Of a stretch of DNA of 50,140 bases, positions 1 to 8,328 are shown piece after piece. The notes below the pieces were generated by a model that saw nothing but the letters and a program-made list of their open reading frames with translations, searched no databases and was not told the origin of the DNA. Position numbers and translations under genes: made by a program. The first letter of the stretch is position 1; each line of letters opens with the position of its first letter. This stretch comes from JAQSWP01 sp040255215 (lineage in GTDB: Bacteria; Pseudomonadota; Alphaproteobacteria; Reyranellales; JAQSWP01), in the NCBI GenBank assembly GCA_040255215.1, contig JBDZUM010000013.1, positions 1-50,140 of the forward strand, given 5' to 3'.

Positions 1-69
1 GGCCGCCGTTGCAACGCGGGCGGGCGGCGCATAAGGTTGTGGCGCGATGCGGGAAATGGGAACAAGTAC

Positions 70-1110
70 ATGAATCGGCCGGCTATTTTGGCCATTGCCG
101 GCGGTGTCGTCGCGGTCGTGGCGGCGCTGCTGTGGTTCTTCCTGTTGAACGGCGAGCCCGCCGGTCCCGACCAGAAGGCGGCGGCGCCGCCCAACGCCGA
201 GGCGACCGCTGCCGCGCCGCCATCGGGCGTGTCGCCCGCCGCCGCGCCGCCGGCTGCCGCGCCGGTTCCCGCGCTCAAGCCACCGCCTCCCAGCAAGCCG
301 CTCAGCGCACCGAGCTTCGACGTGGTTCGGGTCAATCCCGACGGTCGCGCCGTCATTGCCGGTCGCGCCGCGCCGGGCGCCCGCGTGGTCGTCCTCGATG
401 GCGGCCGCGAGATCGGCGCGGTCGATGCCGACGCGCGCGGCGAATGGGTGCTGCTGCCCGACCAGCCGCTGCCGCCGGGCTCGCGCGAATTGTCGCTGCG
501 CGCCGAACTGCCGGGCCAGCCGGCGCAGCCGAGCGACAAATCCGTCGTGCTGATGGTTCCGGAAGGCCAGGGCGGTGCGCTCGCCGTCGCCGTGCCGCGC
601 GACCCGACCAAGGCCGGCTCGACCGTGTTGCAGACGCCGACCGAATCGGACGGCCTGGCGCGTTCGGGCGATCTGGTGCTCGGCGCCGTCGACTACGATC
701 CGGCGGGCAATTTCCAGATCAATGGCAAGGCGCCGCCCGGCACCGTCGTGCAGGGCTATCTCGGCAACAAGCTGGTGGGGCGCGCGCAGGCCGACGATAA
801 CGGGCTGTGGCGCATCTCGCCGCCGGGCAAGGTGGCCGAAGGCACGCACCAGCTGCGCATCGATCAGGTGCAGCCCGACGGCAAGGTCATCGCCCGCCTC
901 GAAGTGCCGTTCGGCAAGACCAGCGCCGGCGAGGTGGTGCAGCCGCAGGCCATCACCATCGTTCCCGGCAACAACCTCTGGCGCATCGCGCAGAGCATCT
1001 ATGGCGAGGGCATCCGCTACACCGTGATCTACCAGGCCAATCGCGGCCAGATCAAGGATCCGGACCTGATCTATCCCGGCCAGGTGTTCGTGCTGCCCAA
1101 GATCAATTGA
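70..1110 (+). CDS. LysM domain protein with Ig-like repeats, membrane-anchored
   Basis: The 346-residue product probably binds peptidoglycan in the periplasm. A hydrophobic N-terminal segment (about residues 4-23) is a signal anchor. An Ala/Pro-rich linker follows, then two Ig-like modules (about 85-160 and 205-285), each with an asymmetric Asp/Gly-rich beta pattern, and a C-terminal LysM module (about 293-343) that starts at TIVPGNNLWRIA and ends at YPGQVFVLPK. I chose the ATG at 70, not the in-frame ATG at 37, because it directly precedes the hydrophobic segment. The gene lies 11 bases before psd. The domain reading is firm; the cellular role is inference. Confidence 0.8.
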   Translation: MNRPAILAIAGGVVAVVAALLWFFLLNGEPAGPDQKAAAPPNAEATAAAPPSGVSPAAAPPAAAPVPALKPPPPSKPLSAPSFDVVRVNPDGRAVIAGRAAPGARVVVLDGGREIGAVDADARGEWVLLPDQPLPPGSRELSLRAELPGQPAQPSDKSVVLMVPEGQGGALAVAVPRDPTKAGSTVLQTPTESDGLARSGDLVLGAVDYDPAGNFQINGKAPPGTVVQGYLGNKLVGRAQADDNGLWRISPPGKVAEGTHQLRIDQVQPDGKVIARLEVPFGKTSAGEVVQPQAITIVPGNNLWRIAQSIYGEGIRYTVIYQANRGQIKDPDLIYPGQVFVLPKIN

Positions 1111-1121
1111 GTAGTTCTCCC

Positions 1122-1811
1122 ATGCTTGCAAATTTTCTGGTGCCGCTGCATCGCGACGGCTGGAAGTTCGTCGCCGCTTTCGCTCTCGCCACCGTGCTGC
1201 TCGGCGAATTCGTCTGGTCGTGGCTTTGGCTGGTCGGCATCGTCGCCACCGCGTGGTGCGTTTTCTTCTTCCGCGATCCGCCGCGCGTGACGCCGCAGCG
1301 CGCCGGTCTGGTGGTCAGCCCGGCCGACGGCCTGGTCAGCCAGGTCGGCATGGCCGTGCCGCCGCCGGAGCTCGACCTGGGTGGCGAAAGCCTGATGCGG
1401 ATCAGCGTGTTCCTCAGTGTCTTCGACGTGCATGTCAATCGTGTGCCGGCCGAAGGCGTGATCGACGTGGTGGCCTACCATCCCGGCCGCTTCCTCAGCG
1501 CCGCCGACGACAAGGCCAGCGACGAGAACGAGCGGCAGTCGATGGCGATGACCCTGCCGGACGGCCGGCGTCTGGCTTTCGTGCAGATCGCCGGGCTGGT
1601 GGCGCGCCGCATCCTGTGCGAGCTGAAGCCGCAGCAGAGCGTGCGCGCCGGAGAGCGTTTCGGCCTGATCCGCTTCGGCAGCCGCATGGACGTCTATCTG
1701 CCGCCCGGCGGCCAGTCCCTGGTCGCCGTCGGCCAGCGCATGGTGGCGGGCGAGACCGTGATCGCCGATCTCGCCTCGGCCGAGGCGCAGCGGCCGGGCC
1801 ACGAGCATTAG
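1122..1811 (+). CDS. psd: Phosphatidylserine decarboxylase proenzyme (PSD-A type)
   Basis: This enzyme decarboxylates phosphatidylserine to phosphatidylethanolamine at the inner membrane. The 229-residue length fits the short archaeal/alphaproteobacterial PSD-A type and not the roughly 320-residue E. coli type. Two hydrophobic stretches lie near the N terminus (residues 10-45). The motif RFGSRMDVYLP near residue 185 holds the GS cleavage site where the family self-processes to form the pyruvoyl cofactor on Ser. The VFDVHVNR motif is also present. The stop is 3 bases before pssA, so substrate synthesis and decarboxylation are co-transcribed. The start at 1122 follows the upstream stop by 11 bases. 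Confidence 0.95.
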   Translation: MLANFLVPLHRDGWKFVAAFALATVLLGEFVWSWLWLVGIVATAWCVFFFRDPPRVTPQRAGLVVSPADGLVSQVGMAVPPPELDLGGESLMRISVFLSVFDVHVNRVPAEGVIDVVAYHPGRFLSAADDKASDENERQSMAMTLPDGRRLAFVQIAGLVARRILCELKPQQSVRAGERFGLIRFGSRMDVYLPPGGQSLVAVGQRMVAGETVIADLASAEAQRPGHEH

Positions 1812-1814
1812 CCC

Positions 1815-2684
1815 ATGGTGGTGCCGCCGCCCTTTACGCGTCGCAAGCTCCCGCCGTTGTCGATCAACCGGCTGCTGCCCAACATCCTGACCCTGCTGGC
1901 GCTGTGCGCCGGGCTGACCGCAATACGGTATGGCCTGCAGGACCGCTTTCAGGCCGCCGTCACTGCCGTGATCATCGCCGGCATTCTCGACGGGCTGGAC
2001 GGCAGGCTGGCGCGCCGGCTGGGCAGCACCAGCCGGTTCGGCGCCGAACTCGATTCGCTGTCCGATTTCATCAGCTTCGGCGTCGCGCCGGCGATGCTGA
2101 TCTACATGTGGACGATGAACGGCGCCGGCTCGATCGGCTGGGCGCTGGTGCTGCTGTTTCCGGTCTGCAGCGCCTTGCGTCTGGCGCGCTTCAATACCGG
2201 GCTCGACGCCGATACGACGCCGCCGGTCTGGATGGCCGGCTTCTTCACCGGCGTGCCGGCTCCGGCCGGCGCGCTGCTGGTGCTGCTGCCGATGATGCTG
2301 AGCTTCGAGGCTGGCGATGCTTTCGCCGAATTCATGGCCCATCCGGTATTGGTCGGCATCGTGATGGCCGCCGTCAGCGCGCTGATGGTCAGCCGCATTC
2401 CCACCTATTCCTTCAAACGCATGCGAATTCCCGCCGGCTACGTGCTGCCGGTGATGATCCTGGTCTGCGGTGCGGCGGCATTGCTGGTCACCGCGCCATG
2501 GCACGCTTTTCCGGTGCTGGCGCTGGCCTATGCCGCGACCTTCCCCTTCAGCATTCGCGCCGCGATGCGCGCCAAGCGCGCGGCGGCGAACGACGACGCT
2601 ACCAAGGCGACGGACGAGGCGCCGACCGCTGAGGCCAGCAGCGCCGCGGCCGGCGCCGACGGCGACCGCCACATCTCGACCTGA
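1815..2684 (+). CDS. pssA: CDP-diacylglycerol--serine O-phosphatidyltransferase
   Basis: This enzyme makes phosphatidylserine from CDP-diacylglycerol and serine, the substrate of the neighbouring Psd. The 289-residue multi-spanning protein carries the CDP-alcohol phosphotransferase signature DGLDGRLARR followed by GAELDSLSD near residues 57-82, with all the conserved Asp, Gly, Ala and Arg positions in the DG-x2-AR-x8-G-x3-D-x3-D spacing. About seven hydrophobic segments follow. The last 40 residues are an Ala/Thr/Asp-rich cytosolic tail that looks disordered. The start at 1815 is 3 bases after psd. The substrate is assigned from the family type and the psd linkage. Confidence 0.93.
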   Translation: MVVPPPFTRRKLPPLSINRLLPNILTLLALCAGLTAIRYGLQDRFQAAVTAVIIAGILDGLDGRLARRLGSTSRFGAELDSLSDFISFGVAPAMLIYMWTMNGAGSIGWALVLLFPVCSALRLARFNTGLDADTTPPVWMAGFFTGVPAPAGALLVLLPMMLSFEAGDAFAEFMAHPVLVGIVMAAVSALMVSRIPTYSFKRMRIPAGYVLPVMILVCGAAALLVTAPWHAFPVLALAYAATFPFSIRAAMRAKRAAANDDATKATDEAPTAEASSAAAGADGDRHIST

Positions 2685-2685
2685 C

Positions 2686-3291
2686 ATGCTGGACCGCTAC
2701 GCGCGGCCGCTGATCGACCCGCCGCTCAACCGGGCGGGCAGGGCGCTGGCCCGCATAGGCATCTCCGCCAATGCCGTGACGGTTGTCGGGCTGGGCATCG
2801 GTCTGCTCTGCGTACCGGCCCTGGCGGCGGAGCGCTACGATCTTGCCCTGGCCTGCATCGCCGCCAATCGTCTGTGCGACGGGCTGGATGGCGCGGTAGC
2901 GCGCGCCCGCGGACTGAGCGATTTCGGCGGCTATCTCGATATCGTCGGCGACATGCTGTTCTACGCCGCCGTCGTGTTCGGCTTCGCGCTGGCGCGGCCG
3001 GAGAACGCGGTGCCGGCAGCGCTGCTGCTGTTCGCCTTCATGGGCACCAGCGCCTCGTTCCTCGCCTGGGCGATCATCGCCGCCAAGCGCGGGCTGGAGA
3101 CCTCGGCGCAGGGTCGCAAGTCGTTCTTCTACAGCGCCGGGCTGGTCGAGGGCACGGAGACGATCCTGTTCCTGATCGTCTTCTGCCTGTTCCCAGCGCA
3201 ATTCCCGCTGCTGGCGACCATCTGCGCCGCGTTGTGCGCCGTGACAGTCGTCGGCCGCATCGCCGCCGCCGCCCGCGATTTCCGCGGCTGA
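2686..3291 (+). CDS. CDP-alcohol phosphatidyltransferase family protein
   Basis: This 201-residue membrane protein is a second member of the same superfamily as PssA. The signature DGLDGAVAR is followed by GYLDIVGD near residues 65-87. The spacing between AR and the next Gly is one residue shorter than in the PssA next door. The ATG at 2686 starts one base after the pssA stop, so it is translationally coupled. The alcohol substrate cannot be told from sequence: glycerol-3-phosphate, choline and inositol-type acceptors are all used in this superfamily. Its 3' end faces the RND permease gene with a 3-base gap. Confidence 0.85.
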   Translation: MLDRYARPLIDPPLNRAGRALARIGISANAVTVVGLGIGLLCVPALAAERYDLALACIAANRLCDGLDGAVARARGLSDFGGYLDIVGDMLFYAAVVFGFALARPENAVPAALLLFAFMGTSASFLAWAIIAAKRGLETSAQGRKSFFYSAGLVEGTETILFLIVFCLFPAQFPLLATICAALCAVTVVGRIAAAARDFRG

Positions 3292-3294
3292 TCG

Positions 3295-6200
3295 CTACTC
3301 GGCGGCGTTGGCGACCGGCGGCGCGTCGTTCCCGGCTCGCCGGGTGCGGCGGGTGAAGGCCTTGAGAATGCCCCCGGACTTCGACTTGCGGCGGTTGCGC
3401 CAGTCGCGCCAGTTGCCGCGCAGCATCAGCGCGCAGGGCGTGACGATCAAGGTCAGCACCGTGCCGAAGGTGAGGCCGGCGGCGATCGCCAGCGACAGCT
3501 GCGTCCACCATTGGGTCGAGGGCGCGCCGAACGCCACCGAGCGGCCGACGAAGTCGATATTCATGCTGACCACCATCGGCAGCAGGCCGAGGATGGTGGT
3601 GCCGGTGGTCAGCAGCACCGGGCGCAGGCGTTGCGCGGCGGTGCGCACGATCGCCTCCTGCACGGGCATGCCCTGCCGGCGCAGATCGTCGAACGTGTCG
3701 ATCAAGATGATGTTGTTGTTGACGATGATGCCGGCCAGCGCCACCACGCCGATACCGCTCATCACCACGCCGAAGGGCTGGCCGGTGACCAGCAGGCCGA
3801 CGAACACGCCGATGGTCGACAGAACGATCGCCGACAGCACCAGGCCCAGCGAATAGAAGCTGTTGAACTGCCACAGCAGGATGATCGTCATCAGGCCGAT
3901 GGCGATGAACAGCGCCTTGACCAGGAAGATGCCGGTCTTCTGCTGCTCCTCGCTTTCGCCCTTGAAGCGCACTTTCAGCCGCGGATCGAGCTCGGCGCTG
4001 GCGATCCAGGCCTGCACTTCCTTGACCTTGGCATCGACCAGCAGGCCGGGCGCCACCTCGGCCTTGACCGTCATGACGCGGTTGCCGTCGACGCGGTCGA
4101 GCTTGCCGACCTTAGGCGCGGGCTTGCGTTCGACGAAATTGCCGATCGGCACCAGCCCCGCCGCGGTCTGGATCTTGATGCTGTCGAGCTGCGAGATGGT
4201 GCGGTAGCGCTCGGGGTAGCGCACCCTGATCTCGATCTCCTCGTTGACGTCGTCGGGCCGGTATTCGCCCAGTTTGATGCCGGCGGTGACCAGCTTGACG
4301 ATGTCGCCGACGGCGCTGACGTCGGCGCCGAATTTGGCGGCCTGGGCGCGATCGACCTCGATGCGCCAGTCGATGCCGGGCAGGGCGCGGTTGTCCTCGA
4401 CGTTGACGAAGCCGCCTAGTCGCGTCATCTCCGCCCGCAGCTTCTCGACCGCTGGGTCGAGCAGTTCGGGATAGCGTGTCTCGAAGCGCACTTGCACCGG
4501 CTTGCCGACCGGCGGGCCCGACTTCTCCTTCTCGGGCGAGACGACGACGCCGGCGATGTCGGCGGTGCGCTTGCGGATATCCTCGAGAATGACGTCGGCC
4601 TTGCGGCGGCGGTCCCAGTCGACGAATTCGAGCTGGATGGTGCCGATCACGTCCTCGGCCTGGTCCTGCTGCCCGCCCTGCAGCTTGCCGGTGCGGGCAT
4701 AGACCGTGCGGATCTCCTTCATGCCCAGGATGCGGCCCTCGACCTGGCGCACGATGGCGTCGCGCTCTTCCATGGCGAGGTTGCCGCGGGCGGAAATCTG
4801 CACCACCGCGTTGTCGGGCTCGATGGAGGGAAAGAACTCGACGCCGTTGCCGGCCGAGCCGTAGGCGAACAGCACCAGGAACAGCGCTCCGAAGGCGCCG
4901 GCCAGCACCTTGCCGGGATGACGCAGGGCGACTTCGAGGACGCGCACGTAACGGCGCGTGCCGCCGCGCAGATCGTTGAGATCGCCCGATTCGGCGGCGG
5001 CCAGCGCCTTGAGCGTCTTGGGATCGATGGCGCCGGGCTTGCCGATCAGCGCGCCCAGCACCGGCACGAAGATCAGCGCCACAAGCAGCGAGGCAGTCAG
5101 GGTCACCAGCAGGGTGATCGGCAGGTACTTCATGAACTCGCCGACCACGCCCGGCCAGAACAGCAGCGGCATGAACACGGCAAGCGTGGTCAGCGCCGAG
5201 GAGATCACCGGCCATGCCATGCGCCGACTGGCCTCGGCGTAGGCCATGCGACGGGCCATGCCTTCGGCCATCTTGCGGTCGGCGTATTCGGTGACGACGA
5301 TCGCGGCGTCGACCAGCATGCCCGAGGCCAGGATCAGGCTGAACAGCACCACGATGTTCAAGGTCAGGCCGAAGGCGGCGAGCGCCAGGATGCCGGTGAG
5401 GAACGAGGCGGGGATGGCCAGACCGACCAGCAGGCCGGTGCGCCAGCCCAGGATGAAGATGCACACCACCATCACCAGGGTCACGGCGACGACGACGTTG
5501 CTCTCGAGATCCGACACCAGGGTGCGGATGTTCTTCGACTTGTCGCGCGAATAGGAGATTTCGATGCCAGCCGGCCAGTTGGCGCTCTCGGCCGTCACCA
5601 CCTGCTGCACGCGCTCGATGGTGTCGATGATGTTCTCGCCGGTGCGCTTCGACACTTCCAGCGCCACGGCGGGCTTGCCGTTGACGCGGGCGAAGCTCTC
5701 CGGGTCCATGAAGGTGCGCGTCACCGAGGCGACGTCGCGCACTTTCACGACGCTGTCGCCGCTGACCTTGAGCGGCTGGTCGAGAATGTCCTGCACGGTT
5801 TCGTAGAGGCCCGGCACCTTCAGCGCGAAACGCCCGGCGCCCGTGTCCTTGGCGCCGGCGGCGATCAGCCGGTTGGACCGGTTGACCGCATTGACCGCAT
5901 CGTTGGCGTTGATGCCGTAGCTTTCCAGCAGCAGCGGATCGATCAGGATCTCGACCTGCTCCTCGCGGTCGCCGGCGATGTTGGCATTGAGCACGGCGGG
6001 AATGGCCTCGATCTCGTCCTGCAGGTTGCGCGCGACGCGCAGCAGCGTCGTCTCGGGGATGTCGCCGGCCAGCGTCACCACCAGGATCGGGAACAGGCTG
6101 AGATTTACCTCGTGCGTCTTCGGCTCGTCGGCCTCTGGAGGCATTTCGGGCCGCGCGTCCTTGACCTTGTCGCGCACGTCGGCCAGCGCCTTGTCCGAAT

Positions 6201-6498
6201 CGAAACCAGCCTCGAACTCCAGCAACACGTAGGCGCCGCCCTCGAAGGCGGAGGAGCGCATCTCCTTCACGCCCTCGACGGTGCGCAGCTCCTGCTCCAT
6301 CGGCTTGACCAGCAGCCGTTCGGCGTCGGTCGGCGAGATGCCCTGCAGGGTCACCGTCGTATAGATGATGGGGATGTTGACGTCCGGCTCCGCTTCCTTC
6401 GGCACGACCGTGTAGACGATTGCGCCGGTGATCAGCAGGAACACCAGCGCGGCGACGACCAGTCGCGTTCGGGTGATTGCGGCGTCGACCAGCGTCAT
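3295..6498 (-). CDS. Efflux RND transporter permease subunit
   Basis: The 1067-residue protein is full length for the inner-membrane proton-driven pump of a tripartite efflux system. The first transmembrane helix is followed by a periplasmic domain opening with PKEAEPDVNIP. The TM4 motif GMLVDAAIVV keeps the first Asp of the AcrB Asp-Asp pair and has Ala at the second. TM10 has VNNNIILID where AcrB has a Lys. These substitutions fit RND branches outside AcrB proper. The gene starts 3 bases after its membrane-fusion partner. No outer-membrane channel gene lies nearby, so a TolC-type channel encoded elsewhere is likely. The substrate is unknown. Confidence 0.93.
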   Translation of the reverse strand: MTLVDAAITRTRLVVAALVFLLITGAIVYTVVPKEAEPDVNIPIIYTTVTLQGISPTDAERLLVKPMEQELRTVEGVKEMRSSAFEGGAYVLLEFEAGFDSDKALADVRDKVKDARPEMPPEADEPKTHEVNLSLFPILVVTLAGDIPETTLLRVARNLQDEIEAIPAVLNANIAGDREEQVEILIDPLLLESYGINANDAVNAVNRSNRLIAAGAKDTGAGRFALKVPGLYETVQDILDQPLKVSGDSVVKVRDVASVTRTFMDPESFARVNGKPAVALEVSKRTGENIIDTIERVQQVVTAESANWPAGIEISYSRDKSKNIRTLVSDLESNVVVAVTLVMVVCIFILGWRTGLLVGLAIPASFLTGILALAAFGLTLNIVVLFSLILASGMLVDAAIVVTEYADRKMAEGMARRMAYAEASRRMAWPVISSALTTLAVFMPLLFWPGVVGEFMKYLPITLLVTLTASLLVALIFVPVLGALIGKPGAIDPKTLKALAAAESGDLNDLRGGTRRYVRVLEVALRHPGKVLAGAFGALFLVLFAYGSAGNGVEFFPSIEPDNAVVQISARGNLAMEERDAIVRQVEGRILGMKEIRTVYARTGKLQGGQQDQAEDVIGTIQLEFVDWDRRRKADVILEDIRKRTADIAGVVVSPEKEKSGPPVGKPVQVRFETRYPELLDPAVEKLRAEMTRLGGFVNVEDNRALPGIDWRIEVDRAQAAKFGADVSAVGDIVKLVTAGIKLGEYRPDDVNEEIEIRVRYPERYRTISQLDSIKIQTAAGLVPIGNFVERKPAPKVGKLDRVDGNRVMTVKAEVAPGLLVDAKVKEVQAWIASAELDPRLKVRFKGESEEQQKTGIFLVKALFIAIGLMTIILLWQFNSFYSLGLVLSAIVLSTIGVFVGLLVTGQPFGVVMSGIGVVALAGIIVNNNIILIDTFDDLRRQGMPVQEAIVRTAAQRLRPVLLTTGTTILGLLPMVVSMNIDFVGRSVAFGAPSTQWWTQLSLAIAAGLTFGTVLTLIVTPCALMLRGNWRDWRNRRKSKSGGILKAFTRRTRRAGNDAPPVANAAE

Positions 6499-6501
6499 GC
6501 C

Positions 6502-7569
6502 TTACTCCGTCCGCAGCACGGGTTCGACGGTCTGGCCCGGCACGACGTATTCCTGGCCGACGACGATGACGCGGGTCTTGTCGGGAAGCCCGTCCAGCCA
6601 GACGTAGTCGGCGCTGTCGGAAATGATCCGGACCGGAACGAAACGCGCCTTGTTGTCGGCGTCGACCGTCTTGACGCCGAGCCGGCCTTGATCGTCGAGC
6701 GTCAGGATCGCCGGGCTCACCTTGTGGCCGGTCAGCGAATTCAGCGGCAGGCGCATGTCGGCGGTGATGCCGGCCTTGGCCTGGGCATCGGGATTGGGCG
6801 CTTCCAGTTCGACGCGGAAGGTGCGGGTCGCCGTATCGGCCACCGAGGAGATGAAACGGATACGGCCGTCCAGCGTCTGGCCGGTGACCAGCCGTGCCGT
6901 GCCCGGACCGCCGACCGCGAGCTGCGAGACTTCGCGCTCGGTGACGCTGCCGACCACCAGAATGGTCTTCAGGTCGACGACCGAGGCCAGCTTGTCGCCG
7001 ACCTTGAGATAGGCGCCGACTTCGACGCTGCGCTCGTCGAGGAAGCCGTCGATCGGGGCGCGGATTTCGGTGTTGGCGATGTCGATTTCCAGCCGCGCCA
7101 GCTGTGCGCGCGCCGATTCGAGCTGCGCGCGCGCTTCGCTGGCCCGCAGATTGGGGCCGAAGCCCTGCTGCGCCAGGCTGGCGGCGGCGTTCAGCTCGCG
7201 CTCGCGCTGCACGATGATCGCCTTGAGCTCGTCGAGCCGGGCCGGGCGGTCGTCGAGCGCCAGCCGCGCGATGATGTCGCCTTTCTTCAGCAGGGCGCCT
7301 TTTTCGGCGGGCACTTCGATCACCCGACCGGCCGTTTCCGCCTTGATGTCGACCTTGCGCACCGCCTCGGTCTGGCCGCGCACGTCGACGGTGCGAACGA
7401 TTTCCTCGGCCGCGATGTCGGCGACGCGCACCTTGGGCACGTTGACGGCGGCCGTCTGGGCGACGGTCTCGGTCTGCTTCTCCGGTTCGGCGAAGGCGCC
7501 GCTCAGCATCCACAGGCTCAGGGCGCTGAAGATGCCGACGGCGATCCACTGGGAGCGGTTGAGTTTCAT
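6502..7569 (-). CDS. Efflux RND transporter periplasmic adaptor subunit
   Basis: The 355-residue membrane-fusion protein links the RND pump to an outer-membrane channel. An N-terminal signal/anchor (residues 7-27) ends at LSGAFAEPE. A barrel-sandwich (lipoyl-like) half follows with VDVRGQTEAVRKVDIKAE, then an alpha-helical hairpin rich in Ala/Arg/Glu (about 105-150), the second lipoyl half (TEIRAPIDGFLDERSV) and beta-barrel domains. It starts 11 bases downstream of padR and ends 3 bases before the permease, so padR, adaptor and permease form one operon. Confidence 0.93.
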   Translation of the reverse strand: MKLNRSQWIAVGIFSALSLWMLSGAFAEPEKQTETVAQTAAVNVPKVRVADIAAEEIVRTVDVRGQTEAVRKVDIKAETAGRVIEVPAEKGALLKKGDIIARLALDDRPARLDELKAIIVQRERELNAAASLAQQGFGPNLRASEARAQLESARAQLARLEIDIANTEIRAPIDGFLDERSVEVGAYLKVGDKLASVVDLKTILVVGSVTEREVSQLAVGGPGTARLVTGQTLDGRIRFISSVADTATRTFRVELEAPNPDAQAKAGITADMRLPLNSLTGHKVSPAILTLDDQGRLGVKTVDADNKARFVPVRIISDSADYVWLDGLPDKTRVIVVGQEYVVPGQTVEPVLRTE

Positions 7570-7580
7570 GGGCTACTCCG

Positions 7581-8120
7581 TCAGCCGGCCTTGCGTTCGG
7601 CGAGCAGCGCCGCCCGCAGCAGCTCGTGGCGGTTCTCTTCGAGGAAGTCGATCGACGCCTTGTAGACGGTGGCGCCGTACTGGCAGACGAAGCGTTCGCC
7701 GGGCGACAGCTCGCCCTTGAGCCCCGTCTCGCATTCTTCCAGCTCGGTGCGCAGTTCGGTGATCCGCGCGCTGACGAGTTGGTCGATCTCGCGCGCCGGC
7801 AGCAGATGGGCGAACAGCATGATCAGCATGAAGTCGGAACGGAACTTGTCCGGCGCCGGTTTCTGGCGCAACGCGTCGAGCAGGGCCAGCCGGCCGGTCG
7901 GCGTGATGCGGTAGATCTTCTTGTCCGGGCGCTTCTCCTGCTCGAGCTCGCGCAAGGTGACGAGGCCTTCCTCGGTCAACCGGCCGAGCGCAGGGTAGAT
8001 CGAGCCGTAGCCGGCGTCGCAGAACACGCTGAAGATGCCTTCCGCCAGTTCCTTGCGGATCTCGTAGCCGCTGGCTTCGCCGCGCGAGAGGATGGCCAGG
8101 CACAGGGTTTTGACGTCCAT
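7581..8120 (-). CDS. PadR family transcriptional regulator
   Basis: The 179-residue protein has the PadR winged helix at its N terminus: LCLAILSRGEASGYEIRKEL, then GYGSIYPALGRLTEEGLV and a wing ending in KIYRITPTGRLAL (residues 5-80). A helical effector/dimer domain of the Vir type fills residues 90-170. It is the first gene of the padR–adaptor–permease operon and probably represses it, as many PadR proteins do for linked pumps. An AT-rich inverted repeat at 8166-8200, just upstream, is the obvious operator candidate. The inducing ligand is unknown. Confidence 0.9.
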   Translation of the reverse strand: MDVKTLCLAILSRGEASGYEIRKELAEGIFSVFCDAGYGSIYPALGRLTEEGLVTLRELEQEKRPDKKIYRITPTGRLALLDALRQKPAPDKFRSDFMLIMLFAHLLPAREIDQLVSARITELRTELEECETGLKGELSPGERFVCQYGATVYKASIDFLEENRHELLRAALLAERKAG

Positions 8121-8164
8121 CGACTTCCCCTTTCCTGCAGAGGAAGTAGCGTCGTCGTACTATA

Positions 8165-8194
8165 TTGTCAAATCATATATCGAAAAGATATAAT
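8165..8194 (+). promoter_or_regulatory. Consensus sigma-70-like promoter, rightward
   Basis: TTGTCA at 8165-8170 and a perfect TATAAT at 8189-8194 are separated by 18 bases. It reads away from padR, yet no plus-strand gene follows: the next gene to the right is on the minus strand. It lies within the PadR-type inverted repeat, so it should be regulated by the same protein. Confidence 0.45.
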
Positions 8195-8200
8195 ATGACA
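8166..8200. promoter_or_regulatory. Candidate PadR operator (inverted repeat)
   Basis: An inner inverted repeat TATATC-GAAAA-GATATA (8176-8192) is flanked by outer arms TGTCA (8166-8170) and TGACA (8196-8200). The composition is strongly AT-rich in a GC-rich genome. On the minus strand the repeat also contains TTGACA, 17 bases before a weak TACTTC, a possible padR promoter. Binding by PadR is inferred from position only. Confidence 0.5.
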
Positions 8201-8257
8201 TTCGTAAGTCATGTTCCGAGCTGCGAGCCTTCGTCAAGGCGTAACGCCTTGATTTTT
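8201..8257 (+). ncRNA. Possible very short regulatory RNA
   Basis: A transcript from the 8165-8194 promoter would begin near 8201 and end at the hairpin plus U tract at 8235-8257, giving about 55 bases. A 13-codon reading frame (ATG at 8211, TGA at 8250) fits inside, but it has no good ribosome site and its end lies in the terminator stem. No known RNA family is recognised. This is inference from promoter and terminator geometry alone. Confidence 0.22.
8235..8257 (+). terminator. Intrinsic terminator, rightward
   Basis: The stem CAAGGC/GCCTTG with loop GTAAC is followed by ATTTTTC. The extended sequence 8235-8251 is a near-perfect palindrome. It has the polarity of a plus-strand terminator although no plus-strand gene precedes it. 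Confidence 0.5.
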
Positions 8258-8328
8258 CAACAATTCGGCGACGAGGGTAATCCTCGACCCGACTTGCGGA
8301 ATTAATGTGGCGGGTTGGTGCGACCGAT

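Noticed and set aside
2..34. Possible end of an upstream gene (codons ending in TAA at 32-34)
   Set aside because: Ten codons of Ala/Gly-rich sequence are too few to tell a coding end from chance in GC-rich DNA.
1071..2687. Minus-strand 538-codon frame opposite psd and pssA
   Set aside because: Gly/Arg/His/Gln-rich shadow with no domain; the opposite strand encodes recognised enzymes.
4492..7665. Plus-strand open frame of 1057 codons opposite the RND permease and adaptor
   Set aside because: It is an antisense shadow caused by high GC at third positions; its composition (long His/Asp/Gly-rich runs) matches no protein family and the minus-strand genes are certain.
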